Assembly: GCF_018294505.1 (NCBI RefSeq) | Contig: NC_057807.1 | Coordinates: 271,169,369-271,233,368 of the forward strand | Source: Triticum aestivum | Lineage: Eukaryota; Streptophyta; Magnoliopsida; Poales; Poaceae | Length of the DNA stretch: 64,000 bases | Reading direction: 5' to 3' | Shown here: piece by piece, positions 1 through 12,690 of the stretch | Position numbering within the stretch: the stretch's first letter is position 1 | Layout of the letters: every line of letters starts with the position of its first letter | Position numbers and translations under genes: made by a program | The notes under the pieces: model-generated | The model's database searches: none | What the model saw: only the letters and a program-made list of their open reading frames with translations | Told to the model about the DNA's origin: nothing

Positions 1-3000
1 AACTGTTGTTGTTGTAATCTGTGAGCCATGAGGACTCATCAATCCCATTACCATGGGTATCAAGACTAGCAAAGCTTAAAGGGAAAGGAAGGGGTAAAGT
101 GGTGAGGTTGCAGCAGCGACTAAGCATATATGGTAGCTAACATACGCAAATAAGAGCGAGAAGAGAGCAAACGAAACGGTCGTGAAGCTATCAATGATCA
201 AGAAGTGATCCTGAACTCCTACTTACGTCAAACATAACCCAAAACCGTGTTCACTTCCCGGACTCCGCCAAAAAGAGACCATCACGGCTACACACACGGT
301 TGATGCGTTTTAGTTCGGATCTGGTGTCAAGTTATCTACAACCGAACATTAACAAATTCCCATATGCCCATAACCGCAGGCACGGCTTTCGAAAGTTTAA
401 ACCCTGCAGGGGTGTCCCAACTTAGCCCATGATAAGCTCTCGCGATCAACGAAGGATATACCTTCTCCCAGGAAGACCCGATCAGACTCGGAATCCCGGT
501 TTACAAGACATTTCGATAATGGTAAAACAAGACCAGCAAAGCTGTCCGATGCGCCGACAATCCCGATAGGAGCTGCACATATCTCGTTCTCAGGGCAACA
601 CTGGATGAGCAATCCGTACAACTAAAACCAGACCTCAAGTTTCCCTGAGGGGGCGCTGCAAAGGGCTCTGGTTCGGACCAGCACTTAGATAAGCACTGGC
701 CCGGGGGAGGCTAAAATAAAGATGACCCTTGGGCTCCGGAAACCCAAGGGAAAAAGGGCTAGGTGAGGCAAATGGTAAAACCAAGGTTGGGCCTTGCTGG
801 AGGAGTTTTATTCAAAGCGAACTGTCAAGGGGGTCCCATAAACCACCCAACCGCGTAAGGAACACAAAATCCGGGAACATAACACCGGTATGACGGAAAC
901 TAGGACGGCAAGAGTGGAACAAAACACCAGGCATAAGGCCGAGTCTTCCACCCTTTACCAAGTATATAGATGCATTAATTAAAACAAGAGATATTGTGAT
1001 ATCCCAACATAATCCTGTCCACCATGGAGCAATCTTCAACTTCACCTGCAACTAGCAACGCTATAAGAGGGTTGAGCAAAGCGGTAACATAGCGAAGCAA
1101 CGGTTTGCTAGGAAGGGTGACAAAGGTTAGAGGTTCATGGCAATTTGGGAAGGCTTGAAGAAACAAGTGATAGGAAGCGCAGCATAGCGATAGAACGAAG
1201 CAACTAGCATAGCAATGATAGTAGTGAGATCCAGGGTAGCGGTCATCTTGCCTGAAATCCCGCTAGGAAGAAGAACGAGTCCATGAAGAAGACGAACGGG
1301 AGTAGTCGAACGAATCCTCACAATCGCAACATTACCGGAACTAAGAAGCAACACCGGAAAGAAACAAACAACATGGTAAACAAACATCACATAAACATGG
1401 CATGATGCACAATCAAGTATGATGCATGTCCATTTTAATGAGGCATGGCATGGCAAAGTGCAACAAACCACACTACAAGTTAAGTGGAGCTCAATATGCA
1501 ACGAGGTTGCATATTGACGAAACTTCAGAACAATTATTTAGTTCATCTCGTTTAAGCTACTCAACAATATTAAATGTTGTTAAACATGGCAAGAGGTGAA
1601 GCATAATAAAACTACCTAGCTAGACAATTTAAATGAGGCCGAAAATAACAAACAACAATTCTGGAAAATCCTCATGTCATTTAGCAATTTAATGCAAACA
1701 CAATTTTAAACATTTTAATTGTTGTTATCATGATGCGGATGACATGTGCAAGTTATATGCAATTTTTATGAAAATGTTGACAAGAGCATGTTATGAAGCA
1801 TTTGTCACCATGGTGAAAAGAAACGGTGCCACGGCAACAAATTCGAAAATGATGCCACGGTAACATATCGATTCCGGTAGCTCATGGAGATACCGGTGCA
1901 AAAGAAGTGGGCGTGAGCATGTCATGCAAGGATGGTGGGGTGCTCCCGGTAACCGGGTGTCCCACATATCGGTGGCATGGAAAAGTGACAATACGGGCGC
2001 AGTGCAAACACGAGCATCTCATACAACACAATGCATTCGGCGGATGACTCGTCGCGGGGTTATACCTTCGAAGCGTGCATTTCGGGGTGGTTCAAAATCG
2101 TCGAGGGAAGTAGTCGTTCATGGGTCATCGTGGAAGTAGTGGTACACACGAAGGTAGTTGTACACGTTTTCGTAGATGTCCGGGGTCGTCGGTAGAGGTA
2201 CTTGTCGCATCGCCGAGCATAGTCGACCTTGGCATATCCGAAGGGGTACTTGACGAAATCCACATCAAATGTAGTCGTGCACGTCATAGTCGGACTTGAC
2301 GATTCCGTTACACAGGTCTTCGGCGACGGTAGTGGTACACGGGTCGAAGAGGAACTTGGCGTATCCACGTGTAGGGGTACTTGGCGATCGACGGACGTCG
2401 TGGTACTTGTTGGTCCGGGTCTTGGCGTATCCAGGGAACGTCTCGCGAGGCGGTAACAAAGGTGTTCGTCGAGGTGCTTGGTGTGCACGGCCACATGCAG
2501 AGGAGGTGCACAGACCTGGCCTGCTGGAGGCACTTGGAACAGAGAAGCCATCAGGCTGCTGTTCATTGGAAACAAGTTGAACCAGGGAAGGTCAAAGCAG
2601 CAGCGGTGGAAGCAGATTTTGCCGGAGGGGACGGCTCAGGCAGGAGCTCCATAGCACGAGGAGGAGGCCGACGGAGATGCAACAGAGATGGGCGCAGGCG
2701 TCGCACTTTCTGACACCGGTCGCGGGAGGTCGTCGGGGTTCCGTTCCTGCCAGAAGAGGGGCCGAAGCAAGGCAAGGAGGGCGACGGGGATGGCGTGGAG
2801 GCGAGGTGTGGGCGAGCAGGGCGCCTCGTCCTGGATGAAGCAGAGGATGCAGGGTGCTGGCAACAAGTCGACGCCGCGGGGCATCTGGCTGCGGCGACGC
2901 TTGGCGGAGGGAGGAGGCAAAGATGAGGCGTAGGGCGCCGAGGAAGACGGAGGAAGATGGAGGGCGGCGCTAGAGGAAGGAGACCCAGCGCGAGGCACGC

Positions 3001-4018
3001 GCGTGCTGGAGACGAGCGACAGTCGCGGTAGCGGCGTCCATGGGAATCGGGCACGGTGCGCGGGAGGAGGAGGCGAGGCAGAGGAGGGGCACGGGCGCAG
3101 GCGGCGGAGGGCCGCCGGAGTTGGCCGCCCTGATGGGGTTACGGAGGCCGGGCATGGGGCTCTGCTCCTCTCTGTGTGTCGCAGCGCAGGAGGACGACGA
3201 TGGGGAGAGGGGATCGGGCGAAGAAGCACGAGCAGGAGGGGATCGGGATGAGGGCACAGCGCGTGGGTGTGGCGGCGCAGGAGGAGAACGAAGGGGAGAG
3301 ATGGGGATCGAGCGCGGTCAGGCTAGGGTTAGTAGGTAGATAGGGGTGCAGTTGGGCTTAGGCGCAGACGAGTCGGTCTGGCTGCGTGGGTGGCTGGGCC
3401 GAGCTGCGCTAGCTGGGAGGCCTAGTTGGGCTGGCTCTCACTACTAAAAGAAAAGAAAAAAAACAGAGATTAAGAAAGAAAACAAAGAGGGGTTAGGGGA
3501 AGAAGTTGGACACGCAGATAGTTTTTTTTCGGACTCACAAAAATGTGCTTGTTCCGAGAAAATAGAAAAGGCCACGATTGAAAGATTTGAATTCAACTCA
3601 TTTGATTTAAAATTCAAATGATTTGAATAGGAAGTGAGGGTAGGGAAGGTCCAAAAATGTTCGGTATTTAGGAGGAGCCTCGAGAATAGGAGATAAGAAT
3701 TGTTGGCAAAGTTTGGGGACCAAACGTGAAGTAGAAAGGGCATGGGAATTTTGCAAGTGTGTTACGGTTAATTCCAAGCTAATGGAATATTTTGTAGTAG
3801 CTCCCTAAATATTGGGAGGATACGTTATAAAGAGAAATCACCATGTGAATTCCCTCAATTTAAATGGACCGAGGATCCAAACAATTTTTTAGATGAGTTG
3901 CAAAAACTAAATGACATGATGGCATGATGACATGATGCAATGCAATAAATAAATAAAACACACGGCAAAGCTCGGAATAGCTGGAAGTCTTCTGGAGCGC
4001 CGGGCTCGGGGCGTTACA
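1..4018 (-). mobile_element. Part of a large Ty3-gypsy-type LTR, minus strand
   Basis: The right edge, read on the minus strand, starts TGTAACGCCCCGAG at 4018, a typical start for long Triticeae gypsy LTRs. No gag or pol coding is recognisable in the tract. It has a GC-rich block (about 2560-3340) with long overlapping ORFs on both strands that look compositional, and an AT-rich block next to the edge. The left end is not in the window, so I cannot tell a solo LTR from the end of a full element. The five bases after the edge (GTTAC, 4019-4023) would be the target duplication. Family assignment is inference. Confidence 0.6.
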
Positions 4019-4832
4019 GTTACATAGGTATAAAAATTACTTAGCAATTTTAGGCAATAATGCGGAATATGAAAGTGAGCCTAACAATTGCAAATGTGAT
4101 TCTAGTTCTAAGCAAAGTAAGCAACAACAACAACAAGTAGCAAGGTAAACAAGCACGATGAAATGTAACTAAAGACTAAGAGACAAATAAGCACAAGTAG
4201 CGAGTTAGGGTTAGGGATAACCGCAACTCTGGGAGACAAGGATGTATGCCATGTTCACTTCCTTGGAGGGAAGCTAGTCACTGTTAGAGAGGTGGATGTT
4301 ACCACGAAGTCACACCAATGCCACAAAGGCTCGCCCTATTCTCCCCTTGATACAACACCATGAAGGCATTTCTCAACCACTAGTGGTAGACCTTGGGGTG
4401 GTCTCCAAACCATCACAAACATTCCAGGGGTAATCACAATGCTTGATTCTTCACCAAAGAACTCCTACCGCCTAGGAGTCTCCGACGTTCAAGAGTAACA
4501 AGATCAAGGGGAAAGCTCAATACTTGCTCAAACCACAAATTCCTTTGGTCACAAGAAGGAAAAGGAGTAGATCTATCACTTGATGGGAACAACTCTCAGG
4601 AACTCACATAAATGCTTCCGGGATCTAAAATTTGGTGTGAGGAAGTGAGAGGGGGCACTTATAGGGTTCTTAGGATCTTTTGAGTGAAGAGGCCAACCCT
4701 ACAGAAGTGGTAAAGGGGTATTTATAGCCCAAGCCAAGTGGCCATTGAAACAACTGAACACTATTGCAGTATGCTACTAACCCGAAACTACAATCAAAGA
4801 CCCTCCGACGAAACTGTGTGGGATGCATTAAT
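4019..4832. repeat. Retrotransposon-derived segment between two LTR elements
   Basis: No coding potential is recognisable. The stretch resembles untranslated or LTR sequence of an older retroelement, with A-rich and CAA-rich runs near 4118-4140 and a pair of TTAGGG units at about 4207-4216. It is bounded by the gypsy LTR on the left and the copia 3' LTR on the right. The five bases before the copia LTR are TTAAT (4828-4832). No matching duplication can be found because the other end of that copia is truncated. Confidence 0.4.
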
Positions 4833-7586
4833 TGTTGGGAAACATAGCATGCAATTTCAAAAAAAAATCCTGCGCTCACGCAAGATCTATCTAGGAGATG
4901 CATAGCAATGAGAGGGGGAGAGTGTGTCCACGTACCCTCGTAGACCAAAAGCGGAAGCGTTAACTTAACGCGGTTGATGTAGTCGAATGTCTTCTTGAAT
5001 CAACCGTTCAAATACCGAACGTACGATATCTCTGAGTTCTGCACACATTCAGCTCGATGACATCCCTCGAACTCTTGATCCAACAGAGTGTCGATGGAGT
5101 CGATGAGTTCTGTTAGCACGACAGCGTGATGACGGTGTTGGTGAAGTGATCCGCGCAGGGCTTCGCCTAAGCACTACAACGATATGACCGGAGGAGTAAA
5201 CAGTGGAGAGGGCACCGCACACGGCTAAACAATTGGTGTGTCTTTGGGGTGCCCCCCGCCCCCGTATGTAAAGGAGGAGGGGGAGGAGGCCGGCCACCAG
5301 GTGATGTGGACCGAACCTCACGGCGAGATCTGACCTGTTGTTGTGGCCTGATCTTTCACGACACTCCACCACCAGCAGTAGCAACCTCTCGTCCGCGCAC
5401 GCGATGTACACGAAGTAGAAGGTTTGAACCTTGCGGCCCAGCACGAGAAAACCAATCTTGACGTAGGTACTCACGCACAAAACAATTTCTATGAAGAAAA
5501 ATCGCAACACAGAGGTTTTCTAAAGATCCCTCCAAAACTTGATACGGGTGTCTACCCTGAAAAACACATCGTGTCTATTTCATAAAAAAATAACCTAATT
5601 TTACAATGGACTCAATCAGCTTTATATAATAGCCGCACCTCTTAACAAACTTTGAAAGCAAGCACTTGATACACGTAATTAAAAACCGACTCAATCTATC
5701 TAAGGAAACAAAAAGTACTAGTTTTGATGGATGCATCACTGGCTTCAGTTTAGGTGCTGGTGGACCCCATCCAATTTCTTGTAGACATAGTAGACTCCAT
5801 ATATCCCACGTATGTGCACTTGCCTGATATTCCTTACGTGGTAAGAAAAGAAATAGAACTCTGCCATTTATCTTCTTGACCGATCCCAAAACGTCAGGTA
5901 ATATATTTTATATTTTATCTCTAACCAACGACTCCTTTCGTGGATTTGCCTTCACAAGGTCTTGATGGAACCACGTACTGCCATGGACCCAAGTAGTACT
6001 AGAATATATAGTCTTAGCTGAACCAAAAATAATATTGGTCCATGTGTAAATTGTTCCAACCAATTTTTGTACCTGATGCACTTTTGTATCTTCATGCCCA
6101 GTTTGTATCTTCTGTTCGATTGTGCCCAACTCAGTGTATACTTTCTTAAAGTGGCATGTGTCATTCTTGCATGTGATCAACACCAAAGACTCGACCTCCT
6201 TGTTACCTTCACTAAACTGAAATGTTTTAGGCTCATGTATATCTGTGATCTGATGCGATACAACATTACGTGTGGTCGTATCACCAGGGGCGCGCCGTGG
6301 AGGGGGGAGTCCTACTAGGACGCCACTCCTACACTCCTAGTAGGATTCGCCCCCCCCCCCTCTAATTTTCCTTTTTACTGAGAGGGGAAAGGGGAAAGAG
6401 GTGGAGAGGGAGAAGGAAAGGGGGGGCGCTCCCCCCACCCATTGTCCAATTCGGATTGGTTTGGGGGGCGCCACCTCCTGTGGCCTGCCCTCTCCTCTCC
6501 ACTATGGTCCATGAGGCCCATTAACTTTCCCCGAAGGGTTCCGGTAACCTCCCGGTACACCAAAAAATCCCCGAACCTCTTCAGAACCATTCCGGTGTCC
6601 GTATATAACCTTCCAATATATCAATCTTTACCTCTCGACCATTTCAAGACTCCTCGTCATGTCCGTGATCTCATCCGGGACTCCAAAAAACCTTCGGTCA
6701 CCGATACACATAACTCATATAATACCAATCGTCATCGAACGTTAAGCGTGCGGACCCTACGGGTTCGAGAACTATGTAGACATGACCGAGACACCTCTCC
6801 GGTCAATAACCAATAGCAGAAACTGGATGCTCATATTGGTTCCCACATATTCTACGAAGATCTTTATTGGTCGAACCGCAATGTCAATATAATTATTCCC
6901 TTTGTCATCGGTATGTTACTTGCCCAAGATTCGATCGTCAGTATCTTCATACCTAGTTCAATCTCGTTACCGGCAAGTCTCTTTACTTGTTCCACAGTGC
7001 ATCATCCTGCAACTAACTCATTAGTCACATTGCTTGCAAGGCTTTATATGATGTGCATTACCGAGAGGGCCCAGAGATACCTCTTCGATACTCGGAGTGA
7101 CAAATCCTAATCTCGATCTATGCCAACCCAACAGACACCTTCGGAGTTACCTGTAGAGCATATTTATAATCACCTAGTTACGTTGTGATGTTTGATAGCA
7201 CACAAGGTATTCCTCCGGTGTCCGGGAGTTGCATAATCTCATAGTCGGAGGAATATGTATTTGACATGAAGAAAGCATTAGCAATAAAACTGAACGATCA
7301 TTATGCTAAGCTAACGGATGGGTCTAGTCCATCACATCATTCTCCTAATGATGTGATCATATTCATCGAATGACAACACATGTCCATGGCTAGGAAACTT
7401 AACCATCTTTGATCAACGGGCTAGTCAAGTAGAGGCATACTAGGGACACAGTGTTTTGTCTATGTATTCACACATGTATCAAGTTTCCGGTTATTACAAT
7501 TCTAGCATGAATAATAGACATTTATCATGATATAAGAAAATATAAAATAACAACTTTATTATTGCCTCTAGGGAATATTTCCTTCA
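4833..7586 (-). repeat. Copia 3' LTR with nested insertion
   Basis: On the minus strand the LTR starts TGAAGGAAATA at 7586, next to the polypurine tract, and ends ...CCCAACA at 4833. The total is 2754 bp. Subtracting the inserted 982 bp and its 5-bp duplication leaves about 1767 bp, close to the 1748-bp 3' LTR of the related plus-strand element (37708-39455). The ORFs here are shadows of LTR sequence. Confidence 0.88.
5302..6283. mobile_element. 982-bp insertion inside the copia LTR, possibly a solo LTR of unknown family
   Basis: Comparison with the uninterrupted LTRs at 38999-39010 and 40190-40210 shows extra sequence exactly here. The insert starts TGATGTGGACC and ends TCGTATCA, and is flanked by CCAGG on both sides (5297-5301 and 6284-6288). 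TG...CA ends with a 5-bp duplication fit a solo LTR. Its first and last bases are also weakly inverted (TGAT...ATCA), so a DNA element is not excluded. Two minus-strand ORFs (5889-5575 and 6186-5908, 104 and 92 aa) have no family I recognise. Confidence 0.65.
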
Positions 7587-7600
7587 GTCTCCCACTTGCA
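7587..7600 (-). other. Copia polypurine tract
   Basis: The complement reads TGCAAGTGGGAGAC immediately before the 3' LTR start. The same tract lies at 37694-37707 before the 3' LTR of the plus-strand copy. This is the plus-strand DNA priming site of BARE/Angela-type elements. Confidence 0.85.
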
Positions 7601-7770
7601 CTAGAGTCAATAATCTAGTTCACATCGCCATGTGATTTAACACCAATAGTTCACATCTTTATGTAATTAACACTCATAGTTCACATCACCATGTGACCAA
7701 CACCCAAAGGGTTTACTAGAGTCAATAATCTAGTTCACATCGCTATATGATTGACACCCAAAGAGTACTA
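7601..7770 (-). repeat. Tandem CACAT-N-ATGTG repeats in copia 3' untranslated region
   Basis: Between the end of the polyprotein and the polypurine tract are about four imperfect units of 35-45 bp, each holding a short inverted pair of the form CACAT-N3/4-ATGTG. The same arrangement occurs at 37541-37691 in the plus-strand copy. Confidence 0.7.
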
Positions 7771-9303
7771 AGGTGTGATCATGTTTTGCTCGTGAGAGAG
7801 GTTTAGTCAACGGGTCTGCTAAATTCAGAGCCGTATGTATTCTGAAAATTTTCTATGTCTACAATGCTCTGCATGGAGCTACTCTAGATAATTACTCCCA
7901 CTTTCAATATGTATCTAGCTTGAGACTCAGAGTCATCTGGATCGGTGTAAAAGCCTGCGTCGGCATAACTCTTTACTTCGAAATCTTTATCACCTCCATA
8001 ACCTAGAAATTTTTCCTTAGTCCTCTTAGGTAACTAAGGATAACTTTGACCGCTATCCAGTGATCCACTCCTAGATCACTATTGTACCCCCTTTGTCAAA
8101 CTCATAGCAAGGCACACAACTAGTCTGGTACATAGCATGGCATACTTTATAGAACCTATGACTGAGGCATGGGGAATGACTTTCATTCTCTCTATATATT
8201 CTGTCGTGGTCGGGCTTTGAGTCTTACTCAACTTCGTACCTTACAACTCAGGCAAGAACTCCTTCTTTGACTAATTGTTTTTAAACTCTTTCAAAAACTT
8301 ATCAAGGTATGTACGCATCGAAAGTTTTATCAAGCATCTTGATCTATCTTTATAGATCTTGATGCCCAATATATAAGCAGCTTCACCGATGTCTTTCTTT
8401 GAAAAACTCCTTTCAAACACTCCTTTATGCTTTCCAGAAAATTCTACATCATTTCCGATCAACAATATGTCATTCACATATACTTATTAGAAATGTTGTA
8501 GTGCTCCCACTCACTTTCTTGTAAATACAGGCTTCTCCAAAAGTCTGTATAAAACCATATGCTTTGATCACCTCATCAAAGCGTATATTCCAACTCCGAG
8601 ATGCTTGCACCAGTCCATAAATGGATCGCTGGAGCTTGCACACTTTGTTAGCACTTTTAGGGATGACAAAACCTTCTGGTTGCATCATATACAACACTTC
8701 TTTAATAAATCCATTAAGTAATGCAGTTTTGACATCCATTTGCCAGATTTCATAAAATATGGCAATTGCTAACATGATTCGGACAGACTTAAGCATCACA
8801 ACGGGTGAGAACGTCTCATCGTAGTCAACTCCTTGAACTTGTCGAAAACCCTTTGCAACAAGTCGAGCTTTATAGACAGTAACATTACCATCAGTGCCAG
8901 TCTTCTTCTTGAAGATCCATTTATTCTCTATGGGTCACCGATCATCGGGCAGATCCACCAAAGTCCACATTTTGTTCTCATACATGGATCCTATCTCAGA
9001 TTTCATGGCCTCAAGCCACTTATCAGAATCTGGGCTCATCATAGCTTCTTCATAGTTCATAGGTTCGTCATGGTCAAGTAACACGACTTCCAGAACATGA
9101 TTACCGTACCACTCTGGTGTGGATCGTGCCCTGCCAGACCTGCGAGGTTCTTTAGCAACTTGATCTGTAGTTTCATGATCTTTATCATTAACTTCCTCTC
9201 TAGTTGGTGTAGGCATCACGGGAACAGATTTCTCGGATGAGGTACTTTCCAAATTAAGAGCAGGTACAATTACCTCATCAAGTTCTACTTTCCTCCCACT
9301 CAC
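7731..9303 (-). pseudogene. Copia reverse transcriptase-RNase H remnant
   Basis: This is the C-terminal half of the copia polyprotein. From N to C, fragments at 9303-8935 (linker and start of RT, ending near MWTLVDLP), 8799-8470 (RT core with QMDVKTALLNG) and 8477-8271 (RT palm) are followed by the RNase H end with NLADPLTKPLSRAK just before the stop at 7731. Known role in this family: copying element RNA to DNA in the particle. The palm motif reads YVND, so the first catalytic aspartate of the usual YVDD box is changed. Several stops and frameshifts separate the pieces. It cannot encode an active enzyme. Confidence 0.88.
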
Positions 9304-10294
9304 TTCTTTGGAGAGAAACTCTTTCTCTAGAAAGGTTCCATTCTTAGCAACAAAAATCTTGCCTTAGGACTTGTGGTAGAAGGTGTACCCAATTGTTTCC
9401 TTAGGGATCCTATGAAGACACATTTCTCCGATTTGGGTTTGAGCTTATCGGGTTGAAGCCTTTTGACATAAGCATCGCATCCCCAAATTTAAGAAACGAT
9501 GGCTTAGGTTTGTTGCCAAACCACAGTTCATACAGTGTCGTCGCAACGGACTTTGACGGTGCCCTGTTTAAAGTGAATTCAGTTGTCTCTAATGCATAAC
9601 ACCAAAACGATAGTGGTAAATCGGTAAGAGACATCATAGATCGCACCATATCCAATAAAGTGCGGTTACGACGTTCGGACACACCATTGCGCTGTGGTGT
9701 TCCAGGTGGCGTGAGCTGTGAAACTATTCCACATTGTTTTAAAGCAAGGCCAAACTCGTAACTCAAATATTCTCCTCCACGATCAGATCATAGAAACTTT
9801 ATTTTCTTGTTACGATGATTCTCCACTTCACTCTGAAATTCTTTGAACTTTTCAAATGTTTCAGACTTGTGTTTCATTAAGTAGATATACCCATATCTGC
9901 TCAAATCATGTGTGAAGGTCAGAAAATAACGATACCCACCACGAGCATCAACACTCATTGGACCACATACATCGATATGTATTATTTCCAATAAGTCACT
10001 AGCTTGTTCCATTGTTCTGGAGAACGAAGTTTTAGTCATCTTGCCCATAAGGCACGATTCGCAAGTATCAAATGACTCATAATCAAGTGATTCCAAAAGT
10101 CCATATTAATGGAGTTTCTTCATGCACTTTACACCGATATGAACCAAACAGCAGTGCCACAAATAAGTTACACTATCATTATCGACTTTGCATCTTTTGG
10201 CATCAATATTATGAACGTGTGTATCATCACGATCAAGATTCAACGGAAATAGACCATTCTTCAAGGGTGCATGACCATAAAAGATATTACTCAT
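9304..10294 (-). pseudogene. Copia integrase remnant
   Basis: Fragments 10294-10106, 10096-9788 and 9766-9410 together cover a copia integrase. The zinc-binding N-domain is seen as LWHCCLVHIG followed by CESCLMGK. The catalytic core has its first acidic residue in IHIDVCGP and its later glutamate in NGVSERRNRTLLDM, and the fragment after that matches the core's C-terminal half. Known role: insertion of element cDNA into host DNA. Stop codons split it after KIKFL and after the zinc domain, so it is inactive. It lies between protease and RT, which fixes the copia order. Confidence 0.88.
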
Positions 10295-10339
10295 ATAAAT
10301 AGAACAACCATTATTCTCTAATTTAAATGAATAACTGTC

Positions 10340-11454
10340 TCACACTAAACAAGATCTAGATATAATGTTCATGCTCAACGCTGGCACCAAATAACAATTA
10401 TTCAGGTCTAAAACTAATCCTGAAGGTAGATGTAGAGGTAGCATGCCGACGGCGATCACATCAACCTTGGAACCATTTCGGACGCGCATCGTCACCTCGT
10501 CCTTAGCCAATCTTCGTTTAATCCATAGTCCCTGCTTCAAGTTACAAATATGAGCAACCGAATCGGTATCAAATACCCAGGCACTACTACGAGAATTAGT
10601 AAGGTAGACATCAATAACATGTATATCAAATATACCTTTGTTCACCTTGCCATCCTTCTTATCCGCCAAATACTTGGGGCAGTTCCGCTTCCAGTGACCA
10701 GTCACTTTGAAGTAGAAGCACTCAGTTTCAGGCTTGGGTCCAAACTTGGGTTTCTTCCCGGGAGTGACAACTTGCTTGTCAGTCTTTTTGAAGTTCCCCT
10801 TCTTTTTACCATTGCCCTTTTTCTTGGAACTAGTGGTCTTGTTAACCATCAACACTTGATGCTCCTTCTTGATTTCTACCTCCACAACCTTTAGCATCGC
10901 AAAGAGCTCAGGAATAGTCTTTTCCATCCCTTGCATATTGTAGTTCATCACAAAGCCTTTGTAGCTTGGTGGCAGTGATTGAAGAACTTTGTCAATGACA
11001 CAATCATCTGGAAGATTAACTCATAGATGAGTCAAGTGATTATAGTACCCAGACATTCTGAGTATGTGCTCACTAACAGAACCATTCTCCTCCATCTTGC
11101 AGCTATAGAACTTGTTGGAGACTTCATATCTCTCAACTCGGGCATTTGCTTGAAATATTAAATTCAACTCCTGGAACATCCCATATGGTCCATGACGTTC
11201 AAAACGTCTTTGAAGTCCCAATTCTAAGCTGTAAAGCTGACACACTAAACTAATGAGTAGTCATCAGATCGAGCTTGCCAGGCATTCACAACATCAGCTT
11301 CTGCTCCTGCAGCAGGCCTTGCACCGAGCGGTGCATCAAGGACATAATCCTTCTGTGCAACAATGAGGATAATCCTAAAGTTATGAACCCAGTCCATGTA
11401 GTTGCTGCCATCATCTTTCAACTTAGCTTTCTCTAGGAACGCAATAAAATTCAA
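10340..11454 (-). pseudogene. Copia gag and protease remnant
   Basis: The gag start MNFIAFLEKAKLKDDG at 11454 is followed by capsid-like sequence through 11021 and a separate 203-aa piece (10951-10340). That piece has a lysine-rich stretch, a CCHC knuckle and the protease. The knuckle reads CFYFKVTGHWKRNC, so its second cysteine is replaced by phenylalanine. The protease site reads WVFDTDSVAHI, where the family has Asp-Thr-Gly, so the glycine is lost. Known roles: RNA packaging and polyprotein cleavage. A stop and frameshift near 11245 separate the first two parts. Confidence 0.88.
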
Positions 11455-12690
11455 AGGAACGGTAGCACGGGCCGTTGATCTACAACATAGATATGCAAAA
11501 AACTATCAGGACTAAGTTCATGATAAATTAAGTTCAATTAATCATATTACTCAAGAACTCCCACTTAGATATACATCCCTCTAGTCATCTAAACGATACG
11601 TGATCCAAATCAATTAAACCATGTCCGATCATCACGTAGATGGAGTAGTCCTCAATGGTGAACATCACTATGTTGATCATATCTACTATATGATTCACGT
11701 TCGACCTTTCGATCTCCAGTGTAGGCTCGTCAAGTTTAACCTGAGTATTTTGCATGTGCAAATCTGGCTTTCACCCATTGTATTTGAACGTAGAGCCTAT
11801 CACACCCGATCATCACGTGGTGTCTCAGCACAAAGAACTTTCGCAACGGTGCATACTCGGGGAGAACACTTATACCTTGAAATTTTAGTAAGGGATCATC
11901 TTATAATGCTACCTCCGTACTAAGCAAAATAAGATGCATAAAGATAAACATCACATGCAATCAAAATATGTGACATGGTATGGCCATCATCATCTTGTGC
12001 TTTTGATCTCCATCATCCAAGCAACGTCATGATCTCCATCATCACAGGCTTGACACCTTGATCTCCATCTTAGCGTCATGGTTGTCTCTCCAACCATTGC
12101 TACGACTATCGCTACCTCTTAGTGATAAAGTAAAGCAATTACATAGCGCTTGTATTTCATACAATAAAGTGACAACCATATGTCTCCTGCCAGTTGCCGA
12201 TAACTTCTACAAAACATGATCATCTCATACAACAATCTTTATATCACAGCAGGTCTTGACCATATCACATCACATCATGGCCTGCAAAAACAAGTTAGAC
12301 ATCCTCTACTTTGTGTGTTGCAAGTTTTACGTGGCTGCTATAGGTTGCTAGCATGAACCGTACATACCCACGGCACAAAAACCACAACGGTGATTTATCA
12401 AGTTTGCTGTTTTAACCTTCACAAGGATCGGCCGCAGTCAAATTTGATTCAACTAAAGTTGGAGAAACAGATACCCGCCAACCACCTTTATGCAAAACTA
12501 GTTGCATGTCTGTCGGTGGAGTCGGTCTCATGAACGCGGTCATGTAAGGTTGGTCTGGGCCGCTTCATCCAACAATACCGCCGAATCTAAATATGACATT
12601 GGTGGTAAGCAGTATGACCATCACCGCCCACAACTCTTTGTGTTCTACTCGTGCATATCATCTACGCATAAACCTAGTTCGGATGCGACT
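11455..12690 (-). other. Copia 5' leader
   Basis: Untranslated region between the 5' LTR and gag on the minus strand. It aligns by eye with 33010-33844 of the plus-strand copy, including the stretch with GATGTGATATGGTCAAGAC. The bases next to the LTR (12690 downward, TCGCATCCGAACTAGG) would be the primer-binding region. It does not look like an intact initiator-tRNA primer site. No ORF here is convincing. Confidence 0.7.

Noticed and set aside
2563..3339. Long overlapping ORFs on both strands (up to 197 codons)
   Set aside because: GC-rich LTR sequence with few stop codons in any frame; proteins are Pro/Ser/Arg-rich with no domain, and several frames are open at once.
4204..4218. Two TTAGGG units suggesting telomere-like repeat
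   Set aside because: Only two units, and the plant telomere repeat is TTTAGGG; chance in retroelement sequence.
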